From Cloeon dipterum (Eukaryota > Arthropoda > Insecta > Ephemeroptera > Baetidae), in contig NC_088786.1 of the NCBI RefSeq assembly GCF_949628265.1, positions 18,228,001-18,292,000 of the forward strand: a stretch of DNA of 64,000 nt. The letters are read 5' to 3'. Under the pieces are notes generated by a model. The model was not told the DNA's origin. It made no database searches and saw only the letters and a list, made by a program, of their open reading frames with translations. Shown here one piece after another: positions 48,601 to 62,500 of this stretch; position 1 is the first letter of the stretch; every line of letters starts with the position of its first letter. Both the position numbers and the translations under genes were made by a program.

Positions 48601-51600
48601 GATGTTGTCTAAATATTATGCGCGTTTCCCTTCAGTGGCAAAATGTCGAACATGCCGCTGAGAGAGGAGAAAATGCATTTTTTTATTATTATTCGCACCA
48701 TCGTTACATCACACTCGATTTTTTATTGTCCGCGGCCGCGCGACTCGTCCCAGGACCGAACCAAGCACCGTATTAGATTCTTTATCAGCCTATGAAAGAA
48801 AGCAAGGCCAGAAGATCGGCGCTTTTTGTCTGTTGACGATTTTTCCCATCAGCCTTTTTGTCGGTGAAGGGCAGATATATCTTTCTCATTTGTCAATCAG
48901 CCCGCGGTAGTAGGGGCCAGCTGGCTATTTTCGATATTAATTTGTACTCACACTTGTATGAGAGCGTGTGATGCTGAACACATCAATTTTCTCCCACGCT
49001 CACTTTGGCACACAGGTTTTTTTCAGGTCGGCGATCAGCAAAATGGTGCAGCTGGTGGTAAAAAACAAATTTTTATGATGTCTTAACGTCAGAATTGTGG
49101 GAAAATCGCCTTCTGCTGAAATTCACTGCCAAAAATAATCTTTGGAAAAGGTTGTGAGATGAGTGTCACGCATTTTGCTCGCGTGACCTTGGGAACGGTT
49201 AAAACATGTACTTTTGAAAGTTTTGTTTTTCAAGGAACTTGCAAGGAGTAAAGGTTTGCTTTGACTAGTCTTGTCCATACAAGCAATTAGTCATTTTCCC
49301 TGACAAGTCTAGCATTTCCTTACATATTTTGTTAACACATATGGCGAAGAGTGGCATCAAAACATTGTTAAAACAATAAGGTCGCATACCTTGAATGATT
49401 CACTATTATGACAAAATAAACTAATGTACCTTCATCACAAAATGTTTTTTAAACCAGGATAAAGGGCAAGAAAAAGGAAGATTTCAAGAGGGAAATTTCC
49501 ATTCAAACATCAGTACATTTTTTGTAATTTGTTAATTCGCCTAGAAGCAGTATATGATTTTTCCCATTATTTTTAGTGTTAATTATTTTATTTTTCGAAC
49601 CTTGCAACAAATATTCTATAAAATCAATAGTTTTATTTAAAAGTACATTAAAAATCTCACTATGAGATAACAAATTGTATGTCAGCTTAGACTCAACTGA
49701 GATCCGATTTTTCAATCTCATGATGTGGTATTTTTGGAGCGATGAGATCAATTTGTTAATGTATTGAAGCCAGAAGTTTTTTAAATACTCTAAATTAATA
49801 ACATATAAAAGCAGGAAAATTTGTCATGGCAATAAGAGTTGCGCTTGACGACTTCAGAAAAAATGATATTAATTTTATGGCTGTAATACTGTATGCTGTG
49901 GCAATGAAGATTCAGTAGAGCAAATCCACGATCGAAACTCATCAACAGCTTTACCGTAATGCTCAGAATTAGCTGAGTCAAATCTGACCGCAAACGAACA
50001 CAATTAAGCGAGGGAAACTGGCTCCCCAGAAAATTTGCGGTTTTCCGTCTTCCTTAATGACAATTAATATAAATTAATAGAAAAACAGTCACACGCCGTG
50101 TGATCTGCGGAGCGGAAACCGCTTGGCCGGCGAGCACCATGAGACAATTGCGATTTGGTAACAAGAAGAGATAGTCCCCGATATTGTTTCCCATCGAAAA
50201 AGGGACACTATGCATACTCGAACGCATTGTTCAGCAACTGGGCCGGCAAGAAGGGCTCATTTGCATCAAGTGCATTTAAATTAAGTACAAACCTGGTTCT
50301 CGCCGTGACAGCATCCGTCGTTTATATGCAGAAAGCGCTGGCCATGGCTTCTCTCGTTCTGTTTGTTGGTGCTTTATTGTAGCATGCGACGACGTCGCAA
50401 TCTCTCGCGAAAAAACAACAAACACGTATGTATGTACGCGTCTAAAGATTTTTCTCTCACACGCGCCTGCCGAGAGAAGAAAGCTGCTGGCTGAGCGGCT
50501 ATGTTGCAGATCTTATCTCGACGCACTTGTCGACAGCGAAAGATCGAGATATAAAAAATCCAAAAACTCCTGCTGCTCCTTGATTTTAACGTGGTTGTAA
50601 AATGCAATTTACTATTGATTTAATTAAGCAAAAAGTTGTTGGATAATTTATGCTCTTTTTGTCAAGTGAGAGCAACTCATCAGGGCAGTCAAACCAAAAG
50701 CATTTGACACACTTAGCATTGCTCGTATTTTATCCTGACAAAATGCGCATCAAAACTACGGTCACTCAGGTTTTTCCTCTTGCTTTCACCTATGTATTTT
50801 TTTAAATCACATCTAAGAATATTATTTTCAGGTTATTATATTGCTTTTAATGGTGAGTAAAAATATTTTTATGGTCTGGTAGGAAGGGGGATGTGCAAAA
50901 ATAAAAATAGTAATATTTTTCTTTGGGTTTCTTTAAAAAAAGAGTTAATTTGTTTTAATGGCTTTAGTGGCTTTTTGACAAAAAAAATTGTAAAGATTGT
51001 AATCAATCAAGGCAAACCTTAATAACTTCCCGTGCTAACTGGTAAAATTGGAGGCCACCGCAGATTCTCTGTGAACCAGGAAGAGGACGTTAGGAATTTT
51101 GAAATGGGGGCGTGCATGGTTCCCTGAAAATTGAAAAAGGCATGGTACGTGTGTGTCGCTAAAAGTGCAGGGAAAATCGTAGAATTTTACGGTTTTACAA
51201 TGATTTCCAGGAAAAATCCTAATTAATGATCAATTTACTGGTTTTGCAGAAATATCCGAGATTGACCGATTTTAAATTATGCGACCAATGTTCAAAAATT
51301 CATGATTTGTGCTCATTTGCTGGCCTGAACATCTTATTGTTAGTGGTTTTGCACATCCCTAAAGATAAGGGAAACATGAAATCTGCGCATAGGAAGAATA
51401 ACGCATTGTGAATGCATTGAGCATCCCAACATTATGCTCTGAAGCAAAATGCAAACAATGGCTAATTCATGAAAGTCGCAATCTCAACATTCAATTTATT
51501 AGTTTAAAGGCACACCAATCTTGATGAAAGCTAGAAATCATCTTCATAGCTCACCACACTGTTCAATTTCGCAACTTTCAGCTTCTTATAAGCGGAACCT

Positions 51601-53669
51601 AGGAAACAATTCTCGCACGTGTTTCTGCCTGCGTCCCATGTTCAGCGAGAGATGAGCGCTCGGAGACAAGGAAAAGTGAAAACGAAAACAACTCCCATGA
51701 AGTTGTTGCACACAAAAAGTAACACATGGAGGCAGCGAGATTGTTTTGGCCAGATAAGACTTACAAATGAGCAGCTCGCTGCGGTGGACCAACGTCCAGG
51801 ATGAGATTTCCATTTGCATAGGCCCGGGCATTCCATTCATCGAAAAGACACGAAAGAGACAAAATCTCCTTTGGAGCCCCTCGGCAGCGTTTCGTAATTC
51901 GAAACTGCCTGCTGGCTTTGAGGCTTTGACTCTCGAAAACCGAAACATCAAAAAGAAGAACTGGTGCGCCTTTCTCTGCGGCTGTGTAATTTTTGTTTTT
52001 TCTCTCTTGCATGGAGGGAAACGTCTCGATTTGTACCAGTCAAAACCACACTCGTCACGATGTGACAGCAACATTTCGAATTACATGTTGAAAAGGAATT
52101 ATTATTAATCACAAAAGTTACCAATTAATTATTCAACCCGTGAGATAATTAAACTATCTATACAGCTTTTTCAACTGTGTCAAAATATTTCAAAATTTTG
52201 AGTTTTCACCTGGTTTTCACTAATACAGATCGTGGTCTTGAATCAAACTAACGGGAGTAAGCAAATTCAAGTAATTGAAGCAACTGCATGTTGGAGAGTG
52301 TGAATTAGTGATGTCAATCAGATAATATATAACATAGAATTGCACAATGCGAATCGTGTTGAGCAATACATAATGCAATTTTTCAGGCATCAACGAGTTG
52401 GCTGATAACAGCGCGAGAACAATGAGCATCAAGTGCGCGGGTCTAAAAGATTTGTGGGTGCAAGTCTCAGACATGCTGAAAGCGCGAACAATAAAATTGA
52501 GTCAGTGATATTTCTCGTAGGTGAGAAGCTCCACTTGCTGGGATACAAATTCAAATTATAGTTGCGTTGAGTAACAATATTACCAATCAGAATAGTATTG
52601 AATAATATTTTAGCCGCAAGCTTAAAAACAATTATCAATATTAAATGCGTTTAATTTCTCGCAAAGTAAAAAAATGTACCAAAAATCGAAATGAAACAAT
52701 GTTAAGTTGATATATATGTAACGAATAATTGTGGAAATATAAAATATTTTATATTTTAATTTTGCCTTTAATATTCCATGAAAATTGGAAAACGCTAAAA
52801 TCAAAGACGATCTCGTATAAACATTAAATGATTTGGTGCTTAAATATTTAAGCAGAGCAGAATTAAACACAGTTCTCTGCATTTAAATTAATTAGCTCGA
52901 ACGGTGTAGAGTTACGTATCGGTGGGGTCACTCTACTATATGTATTTAGACAGGTTTAACATCCTCGCTATATTTCACGCCAAGCGCTCACTTGGCATCA
53001 CGCATGTAACCAACACTTTCGCACATAATACAACAGGATTCTTGTATAATTCAATTCTGCAAGGCGCTCGGCGAAATTAATATTGCGTTTAGCGTGTACG
53101 CGATGGCAGCGTGATTCGTACGTGGGTCAAAAGAGCAACAATGAGACCATTAATTTATCCGATAATGACTCGCACCGTCCGCGAGGTGCGTATGGGAAAT
53201 TAGCTGGGTGAAATTCAAATTTCCATCGGCAAGGGCATTGCAAAAATTGGAAAGGCGATTGTCTCAAGTATCTAGTATGCAGACTGCAGAGGTCCGCGCG
53301 CGCGTTAGCAGTCGGAGCCGCGAGGTTAATTATCGTGCCGCCGTTGTGCAACTGCAATTTCGGCCCCCGTGCAACTCGATTTCGGCGCAGAGAGAGATTC
53401 GTGAGAAAATCGGACGCTGTGCTGAGAGTGAGATGATTGATGGTGTTGATGATCGACGCTGCTGTGCCGCAACAAGAGAGATGACTGCACCGCCTATCAT
53501 AATCTTGATTATTTTTTTTGTTTCCCCGTACCGGGAGCAAAATGAGGAACAGATATTTTAAAGCAAAGATTTACTTAGAAGAGTTGTGAAAAATCCTTTT
53601 CACCAATTACTTGAAATAATCTTTGAAAATTGGGAAAGAGCTAAAATTTTCCCAGGTTGCCGTTTAAAT

Positions 53670-53870
53670 TTCAGAGAAATCGGCAACAAAGTTTGCATAC
53701 CAATCAAGCGGCGACCACTGTCTCCTCGCTGAATTTCGCCAGAAGAAAAAATTACCTTATAATTCGCACACCGTTGGAGAGATCGCGACGAGAGGAATCG
53801 AAAACAAGCGAAAAATCACTGAAACCATTACATTTATTGAAAAACTTTGCAAAATCTGAAATTGATTTGT
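53670..53870 (+). repeat. dispersed repeat family A, copy 2
   Basis: Its core 53768-53803 differs from 24981-25016 at only two positions. Flanking similarity includes GAGAAATCGGCAACAAAGTT against GAAAATTGGCTGGAAAGTT, and GCAAAATCTGAAATT downstream. Confidence 0.6.
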
Positions 53871-56800
53871 CAAGTTGGGCCCAAAAATGTTTTTGGCCTT
53901 CTGCAATACAATTTTAATTGTTCGGTTTTAAATATCTCTATCGGCATTTTGAAATTGACTACATCTCGAACCTTATTAATTCGGACCTATACCCAACTTT
54001 CCCTAAAAATAAAATAAGTTTAAAGTAATGAAATGAAACCGTGAGAGTTTGTCAATGTGTGCAAGTCACGTAAAAATTGAACCGAAAATGACATCGCTCC
54101 GATCCGGTGGAGGCGGTGGAATACATATTTCGGCTGACTGAGTGCAGACAAATTCAATCAGAATGACAAAAAGGACCGGGAACTGTTGAGGATTTTTCCT
54201 ACGCGACGGTCTACATCTTTATTTTTGCTCGAGCAATTGCTTTCTCTGGCCGCACCAATTGATTTTTCTCGCAATTCAACACGACTGCTGTGAATCTCGA
54301 GCGGGATGCTGTGCGGTTTGGCCTGGGAATGTGCGGCGGCGGATCACTTGCTTCTCGTTCTCTTTCCTGATATCTCTTGCTGCGGGCAAAATAGAGTCGT
54401 TCATGTCCGCTTTTGTCGCCGCCTGGGAAGTAGATTCGGCCAATCATTCAATTTGCCAGTCCGTTGCATCGCAGCAGGACGCCTCTGCTTTAGGTAATGA
54501 GCCTGCGTGACACGAACTGATTGTGAGATTGTTTGATAACTGCACACAATACAAAATTGAGCTATTTCATTCGGAATCCATATTCTGAAACGATTGGCTT
54601 TGTGCCTTTAGAAATGCTTCGACCACGTTGATACAGGAACTGATGTACAACTTTTAAGCAACTTCATTTTAGCTCTGGCAAGGGAACTATTGAAATTATT
54701 GTTTGTAGAATTCAGCATCAGTTTATATCTTCCATGATATGCAATAACGGAATCAGGACGGATCAATAGTTAAATTTCACATTTTTCCAAATTTGTCGAA
54801 ATAAATTAAACGGTGTAAATTAATTTTTGCTTGATCTCAATTCCTTTCGTCGCGATCTAACCAACGGTGTGCTAATTATGAGACGAATTTGTTTTCTGGC
54901 GGAATAAATCCTAATTTTCAATAAGGAAACAGTGCTCGCCGCCTGATTATTTACCATGCAAACTTTGGAGCCAATATTTTCTCAAAATTTTAAACGGCCC
55001 CATAACCTGGAAAATTTTGGCTTTCCTATTTTTTTTAAAGAATGTTTCAGGCAAAAATATAACTTTTTTCATAAATTTTCAGCTTGAATTTACTTTAAAA
55101 GAATCTGTGGCAATTATTAAAATGAAAATGTTTGTTATGGCTCGGCGGGAAGAGATTGCTGGATGTTTACCAATCGTTTGGCAGTTTTTGTGCTAATATA
55201 GTTCTGTTCCAGTTTTAGTTGCCTTTTCTCGCTGATTATTTTAAAAAAATATACAATTTCAATTGGATGATTCTCTTTCTGCGTCACAAATTGTAAAAGT
55301 GTTTATTACGACAAAGACTACAGCTCTCGACGCAATCTCTGTCAACAATGAAAATCCTTTCTTCGAGACTGTTAATAGTTGCTTTGCGCTCTGCAGGTGT
55401 TCTTTCGACGAAATGAAATTCGAGAAGTTCCCAAGATTAGTTAATTGCACTCACTCACCAAGATATTGCGGAATCCTTTATAAGACAAAAATACTTTTAG
55501 TTTTTTTATTAAACTCCACAGGTGCCGACGGTCTGCTTCCCACATCAGTTCAACACTTCCCTGAGATATTCACAGGTACACAGGCACGTAATTTATTCAA
55601 CATACAATAAAAAAGTGCAGCTCAGGAGTGGAATGCACAGAGATGATCCTCTTTATAATACAGTGCGTGTGCTTGAATTTGTTTGCAGCCTCTTATTCTG
55701 CTCTCATTCTACGACAAACTGCTCGATAACACGAATTAAAAGTGAGATAGAGGAAATGACTCCCTGCACCGACAATGGTGAAAAAGCGCACAATTAGCTG
55801 AATTCCACGTAATGTGTGAGCGGATTACTTTTTAGCGTCGGAAAGAATGCCTAATTTTCTTTTTATGTCCACGGGCGCAACAACAAAACAAACACGCCAT
55901 AAATTATGAAGGCTGCTCTTCCTGACCTTATTATTACTACTTTCCTGCAGAACCGTGTCGGGGGAATGCGAAAGAAAGATAATCGTGGTTGCGATTATTA
56001 TCTCGGAATCGGCCGCGCTTGCTGTTTATTTACGATTGTGTTTTAGCACTTGACCATAGCAGCGCCAACCAAAATACTTTTTCTTTGGGTTACGCTGCTT
56101 CTTTTTAAATATAGGTCCACTTGATCTAACCGTTAATATTGCTCCACGCACATTATTGTAAATCTGTCATCAAATTAATACTATTTAAAACAATTAAACA
56201 TAACAACGGAACATGTTGCAATAAGCTCCCCATCGAAATGTAATTAAACCTGGCATTTCAAACACGAGAGGGCATTTTATTAAACAATTACTAGCCTAGC
56301 ACCTTAATCTCTCTGTTCAAAGGTGTTCATGCGGCACGCCTTCTTAAAAATGTGGGCCTAAACCTTACTTAAACTAAATATATAACGCAATAAAGCAATA
56401 AAAGAATACAAAACATTCGGTATTTGACCATGAAATCATCTATTTACATACTATCATGACCTGATTAGCGATTTAAATTTAAATGAGCGCCAACGATCAC
56501 GAGTTGAAAACAACCTTTTTGTACCTAAAAAGCATATAATCCGTTATATATATATATTTTGTACTACGAATTCCCGACTTGCAGGGGGAACATTTCTCTT
56601 GCACGAACCATGAGCATCTAACAGACAAGCTATTCGAACGATTATCTTTCGAGCGGCGCGGAGAGCATTACGGACTTACGCGTATACACGTTTAATAAAT
56701 TGCGCAAACGTGACTAGCAGTTGGACCACGGGAACGATGATAATAATTGTGGCACATACATCATCCTTTGTGCTTCTCTGCCTTGACTCCCAATGCTGTC

Positions 56801-57405
56801 GCAGTATGAGCCATTTTGTATATCTGATCGGTTTATTTTTACATATTTTTAGGCAAACTGTACTATATAATTTCTCATTCAAAAACAGTGAAAATAGGAA
56901 ATGGATGCCTTAACTCCTGCAACAAATTTATTATTGTTATTTCGTTAATGCGAAAAGTGTTGCAAATCAAAGGTTTTTATTATTAATATAATTATGCAAT
57001 AGTTGTGCCGCAAAAAAAGACAATATTCAGTTGTGAAAAACATTTAAAATCTAAACTATACGGATTACATTTTGCAAGAAAATTTTGATTAGTGTAAAAA
57101 TTATTGATTAATTGTATTATAAATTGATTTTTATGTAGTTCAGTTAAATATTTTCTTTCCTCACAGATTCAGGAATATTTGGAATTACATTATTAAATTG
57201 TTTTCTAATTACGCTAACCATTACAAATAATTAAAATGTTAAAACTATAACCGCCGTAGAAACGTCAGCAGATTTTGTGTACTTTGAAAAATTGTTTTTC
57301 AGTTTCTATGGTGATTACATGAACCGATTTTTAGTAAAAGCGCATCAAAAGAAACCATTTTAGGTGAACAATGCACAGCAGCAGGATTTAGTCTTAATCA
57401 CAGCG

Positions 57406-57460
57406 GAAGCGCCTTAAAATCGAGAGTAACCGCTGGCGCCATCTATTGGCGGCTTTGAAC
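57406..57460 (+). repeat. dispersed repeat family C, copy 2
   Basis: GCGCCTTAAAATCGAGAGT, then AACCGCTGGCGCC, then ATCTATTGGCGG. The more CpG-rich and so perhaps younger of the two copies. Confidence 0.5.
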
Positions 57461-57806
57461 ATTTTCGCAACTGTTAAATTAAATATGAATATTTTAAATT
57501 GTTCCTTAAAACCTCAGATAAAAGCAAAAAATTGGGTTATTAGCTTTTCATTTTAGAGCACCAGTTAAGTTATTCTTCTTGTCATTAGGAGGCACAAAAA
57601 TATTTTTGAAAAGAATATTTTAGCTATCAAGGAAAGGCGAAGGTGTTACTTGTTAAAATTTACACTCGAAGAGGAATAATTTAGATCCTATTTAAACAAG
57701 ACAATCAGAGTGGGCATAAGTGCAGTCACGACTTTGTTAACGCTAAGAGATCTGGAAAAGGTGCATGGATAACCATTTTACTCTAAAACATGTATGTAAC
57801 ACTCAC

Positions 57807-57896
57807 CTTTAAAAGCCTTTTAAATCGTGCGAGCGTCGAATCCAGCAGCCTCTGCAAATAAAAAGGCAATCAGCTGCCCGCACTGCTGACTGACTG
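57807..57896 (-). other. candidate non-coding first exon, minus strand (receptor gene?)
   Basis: On the minus strand an arthropod initiator (ATCAGTCAGTC, near 57890-57898) is followed about 90 nt later by a strong donor, AAAG then GTGAGT (57801-57806). There is no ATG-led frame worth noting. The next acceptor that leads to a minus-strand start codon is at 35783, before the receptor gene, so this could be its first exon. The link is inference. Confidence 0.4.
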
Positions 57897-59531
57897 ATCC
57901 AGTAAAAAGAACAAAAGTAAGGTGTGCGCGGGCAAAAAGGTACCGTTGGTGGCTTCTTCTCTCTCTCTGAATAATATATCACACACCCGCATCTTATTCT
58001 CTTTTTGCCTTTTTGCTTCGCCGCGCGCGCCGAAGTGAGAAAAACGGGATTTCCTGCCTGCTTTCCTGCCGATTAATGCAATGATCGCACTGTTTGCAAC
58101 TGCCGCACTGTCCAATTATTTGCTTCCGACGCTAATAATGGAATTCATTTGGAAATTTCACAACAATGTTTCCCACGTTCTGGTATTTTTATTCGCGTAT
58201 ATAGAACTGTTTCTACAATTTATTATTCCAGAAGATGACAATTTCGTTACCTAAAATAAGCATATTGGAAGAACAAATTATAAAGTTAAATATTAATTAA
58301 ATCCTGGAATACTCTTTTATCTTTTGACAAATCAATAAACTACCTACATTTTTACAAACTGCACAGTGCCTTGAAAATTGTTGATGCGTAAATCGCAAGA
58401 CGTATGAATGCAGAATAGATTTATCATGAAAAGTGGGCAGATTTCACTAAAATTTACCTTTTCGCATTTTGCTCAGCGAGGATGAATCGAATAATACATC
58501 TTGGTGCCGTAAAATGTTAAAAATTTCAAATTTCATCAGCTTTCCGAATTTTCCAAAAATTTTGCTTTACAGCACTCATACCCGATAGATTATGAAGCCA
58601 AAATCGTACACCCATTTAGTAAATTCGCCAATATTCGATTTTCAAAATTTAATTAGTTATTCAAGTTAAGATAACTGCAATTTTTTGAACTGCCTAGTGC
58701 CTACACTTATACTGAAACGAAAATTGCAGTAGATTTCGGTACAAAAAATTTGTACAGTCATAATAATATGTATCACTGTCTCACTGTACAAGGCAAATAT
58801 ATTATTATATTATATTATGTGTTTAAGTTTTTTCTAAAAAAATAGCTTTTTAAGCCGTAAAAAATATCCGTAATTTGTGTCACCTTTTTGAGTAAGTGTA
58901 TTTGCGTGCTCAAATATTATGCAGAATTGATTCGAATACAACGCTACACAAATTCAACTTCTGCAAGGATTAGCGAAAAAATGCTTTGCCTTTGTATTAC
59001 ACGTACCGCTGAAAGCGGAAACAAAATAGGAACGAGAGCTTGCGCTTGCAGTGCAAGCAGGTTGCAAGGAAGTATTTATGTAAACTGTAGCGCCAGCTGT
59101 TGGTAGTTGCAAAAACCACATCTCTGAGCAGAATTAGACGGTGTTTTTGTTGGTGCGAGTGATGAATGTTTTTCTTTTCGATTCGAGTTTGTTGATGTGA
59201 TCGTGTGTAGCCCCCTGAGCGAATCTCCATAAACAAACAGCCGCTAAAGAGCCAAGGACAATTTCCACTCAATCAAACAAGAACTGGTCCGGCGTGCTTG
59301 CTGTGTTTTTATTTAAATCTCTTATGTAATCCCCTGCCAGCAAGGTGAGAGTTAAACTATTTGCTATGATACTGTAACATCAATTTCGGAAATGATTCTC
59401 TTTTTAAATCTCTTCGCTTCGAGTTTATGGATGATTAATTCTTCACTGCCAAGAATCTCGTCTTATGAAAGGCTGTTTCAGGACTTGGCCTACCCGCAGT
59501 TGCCATAAAGGGCGAAGGTCGCTGCTTTTCA
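57897..59531. other. intergenic region upstream of AMBRA1
   Basis: It contains the GC-richer promoter flank (57900-58130), repeat B (58471-58640) and an AT tract at about 58796-58820. No coding exon seen. The AMBRA1 promoter should lie here, but no clear core element is visible near 59400-59530. Confidence 0.4.
58471..58640 (+). repeat. dispersed repeat family B, copy
   Basis: GCTCAGCGAGGATGAATCGA, then CATCAGCTTTCCGAATTTT, then GCACTCAT, then ATTATGAAGCCAAAA. Same order as 38983-39330 and the reverse complement of 35843-35955. Confidence 0.6.
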
Positions 59532-62500
59532 ATGGCCGAAAATGAAGGGTCGCCTGATGAACGAGGAGAGACTGACAAAGAAGATCTCAGTTATTCGCAC
59601 AAATGCAGACAGGACTTGCCGTCTGCTTTGGTGAGAAGAGACTCGGGATATCCAGATCATGGGTATGGAAGGAGGATGCAGGTGGCTGCCGAGAAGGCAC
59701 TCGTGGGAAAAGAAGGAGAATATGCTGACAGGGTATAAAATGTTATCATTAAAAAAAATTTGCATTCACTTTTTCTTAACACAAGAATCAGATTTATCAG
59801 AAACGATCAGGATTTTCTATAATAATTAAAATTCATTAGAAAGTTATTCGTTAAAAAAGAAGAAAAAAAATGAATTCCATAAATAATCAAAATTTAAGTT
59901 AGTTAAAATTATTTTGTGTAATCTAATAGATGCTTTTGTTCTTTGCAGCAATTCGAAATTCCAACACCAAGCAAATCAACTTTTCTTATGGTCTTCAGTC
60001 CCAATGGGTAATTTAATATACTGGCACCAAAATTACTAATGCAACACAAACTGTTTTCAGGAAACTAGTCGCATCAACCCACGGTGACCACTCCATTTAC
60101 GTTAGCAATGTGGCAAGTGGTAAATGCATCCGGCAACTGAAGGGCCACCCTAGGACTCCTTGGTGCTTGGCCTTCCACCCAGCCAACAACAATCTGCTGG
60201 CCTCTGGCTGTCTTGGAGGAGAAGTACGAGTGTGGGATCGTGACGTAAGTTAAATGTAGTGAAACCAATTTTCTTTACAGAGCTTGGAAATGCCAAGCTC
60301 CACAACCTGAACAAAATTCTTAAACCCTTCAGCTGGTCAGGGGAGGTTGAGATTAGTCTAATGTTGTGTGGTTTTTGCAATTCTGATGTTTAGAACCTGA
60401 TATTTTGAATGGACAATATTTGCATTTTTCATTTTAGTTTTAAATTCATACATATAACATGGGACAACTTTTAAGCACGTTTTTACATTACAAAATCCTG
60501 ATCTCATTTCCTGATCGGTAATCAGAAACCAAAATTTGACCTTGACATACTGCATCTAATCGGGCGTCAGTTCGATCAGGCTCAGTGAGAGGAGTCCAAT
60601 GCACCTTGATTTTGAAATTGCAGTTGCACCGTGGAGTTCCTAAGGTTTTAAAGTGGTCCAAAATTCACCTGTAAAATCCGTAATAATGAAAGTTTTAACG
60701 AAAGATTTTTATGATGCAATCTATTGATTTCTTGTGCAACTTATGTTGAATTTGCTTGTCGTCATGCCAAATTTTTTCTTCGGCCCTAGAAATTTCTCCA
60801 CCTATGATATTAATAAATTATTGTACTAATCAGTTGTATGTTATCCTGCTTTAAGATGTTAACGAGGAAATTTTCCCATTGGATACAGGGTGCTAGTGAG
60901 GTTTGGAGTTCTGGCGGTCAAACAGTGATCGCTTCACTCGCGTTCCACCCCACCTCGGACAGTCTGCTGGTGATCGCCACCCACAACGAACTGCACTTCT
61001 GGGACTGGAACCGCAAGGTGCCGTTCATGAAGATCTGCACCAACCACGACAAAGAACGTGTCAGGTAAGCTGAGTCCTACTCTGGCAGCGAGGGAAAATG
61101 CTAACTCATATGTTGGTCTCGCAGATTTGTCACTTTTGACGCAACTGGGCATTTGCTGATCACGGGAATTGCAAATCGACTGATGTACACGTCTGTGATT
61201 GAGACTAATGAGCCTCAAAATCCTATTCAGTGCAGCGTTTTACAGCAAAGGTATAGTTTCATCCATTGTGTTTCTTCTAGGAATATTCTGGAAGAGAACA
61301 AGCTATAAATTATCTTTGGCAACCACTTCGAAAGTTAGCAACAAACCCTGCTTGAAAAATACGATCTGCCATTCACACCGTTCAAACTGCAGTTGTGACG
61401 CGTCTCTCTATTCCTTTAGTCGACCCTTAGTACATATTTTTGTAATAATGAGATCTAATTCAAATAGTACAAGCTACGAAGACAACACGGCTTCAACGTC
61501 GACTCTCGGCAGCAACCTTGAACCTGTAAATATACTTTATCAAACATTCCACATGCCTATCTAACAAATCAACTCATCCAAACAGCAGCAAAGTGAGGAG
61601 CCAGCTGCTGAGACGCAGTCAGAGCAGCAATCAAGACTGGAAATGGAGCAGCGGCCGCCGGTGATGCTGCGGACGCTCAATGATCGTTTGCGCTCCGAGG
61701 CATCTTCATCAGGCTCGACCAGCTCATCATCATCGTCGCCGCCTGCGTCGTCGTCGTCGTCGCGCTACCTCTACCTGCGCAACGCCACGGCGTCAGCCGC
61801 TGCTTCTGGGGCGGCAGGAAGCGAGGAGCGCGGCCGGAGTTCGCTGCCGCCGCGGCGCTCGTCGATGTCGGCGCAGACGCGACGCAGGGTGCCTGTCTCT
61901 TCGAGCTTTCTGGCCAGGAATGAAGCAAGCCGCACGCTCAGCTCACAGCAGAACCGCCGCCTCTTCGTGCGCGAGTTCGCCAACCAGCTCTTCTCCATGT
62001 TCGCGAGCTATGTGCACGAAATGTCCTCAGACAGCGAAAACGACGGCCTTGACCCAGAACCGGCCCCCTCCGCTTCCATTGCTGCTGCCAGAGCCCGCGC
62101 TACCGCCGCCATTGAGTCGCCACTCACCGAGAGATACAGACGGTACCGACCTTTGAGGTAAAGTGCCGTACTGTGTTGGTAGTAAATATTAGGGTTTAAC
62201 AAATGGGCAGACATTCAACAAAAATACTGTCCACTGATTAATCCGTAAAAACTTGCCTTTCATTTGTGCTTGATACTTTTAAAAGCTGGATAACCCACAA
62301 TGGTAGTTTCAAGACATAGCCTCCAACAAAACCGTAGGGAACCCTTTCAATTGTGGTTTAGCATCCCGTTTTCTACGCCAGTCCGTTATTATTTGAATCA
62401 AAGACCTCCGTGGGAGAGGCGGAAAGACTTTTGAAGGGTAAAAAGTGAGAAATGGCACCATTTCTGACTCACACTGTCACACCGTGTCAAGACCTTCCTC

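Larger units (their letters stand above)
35783..57806. other. 22-kb non-coding block, probable long 5'-UTR intron of the receptor gene
   Basis: I find no exon with recognisable coding content on either strand. The block is AT-rich, with GC-richer CpG islands at about 40010-40340, 44880-45380, 51600-52030, 53270-53480 and 54290-54500 that look like promoters or enhancers. It holds copies of repeats A, B, C and D and a CT microsatellite. The longest open frame (51586-52074, minus, 162 codons) matches no family I know. The block is bounded on the right by a good minus-strand donor at 57801-57806. Confidence 0.35.

Noticed and set aside
51586..52074. 162-codon open frame, minus strand
   Set aside because: No domain, no splice or start context of note, strong overlap with another open frame on plus, and no resemblance to a known family. 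Treated as chance.
61251..61310. Acceptor ttcttctag at 61280 as the next AMBRA1 exon start
   Set aside because: It would make a 30-nt intron and run into a TAA within ten codons; the acceptor at 61419 restores the conserved RPLVH block.
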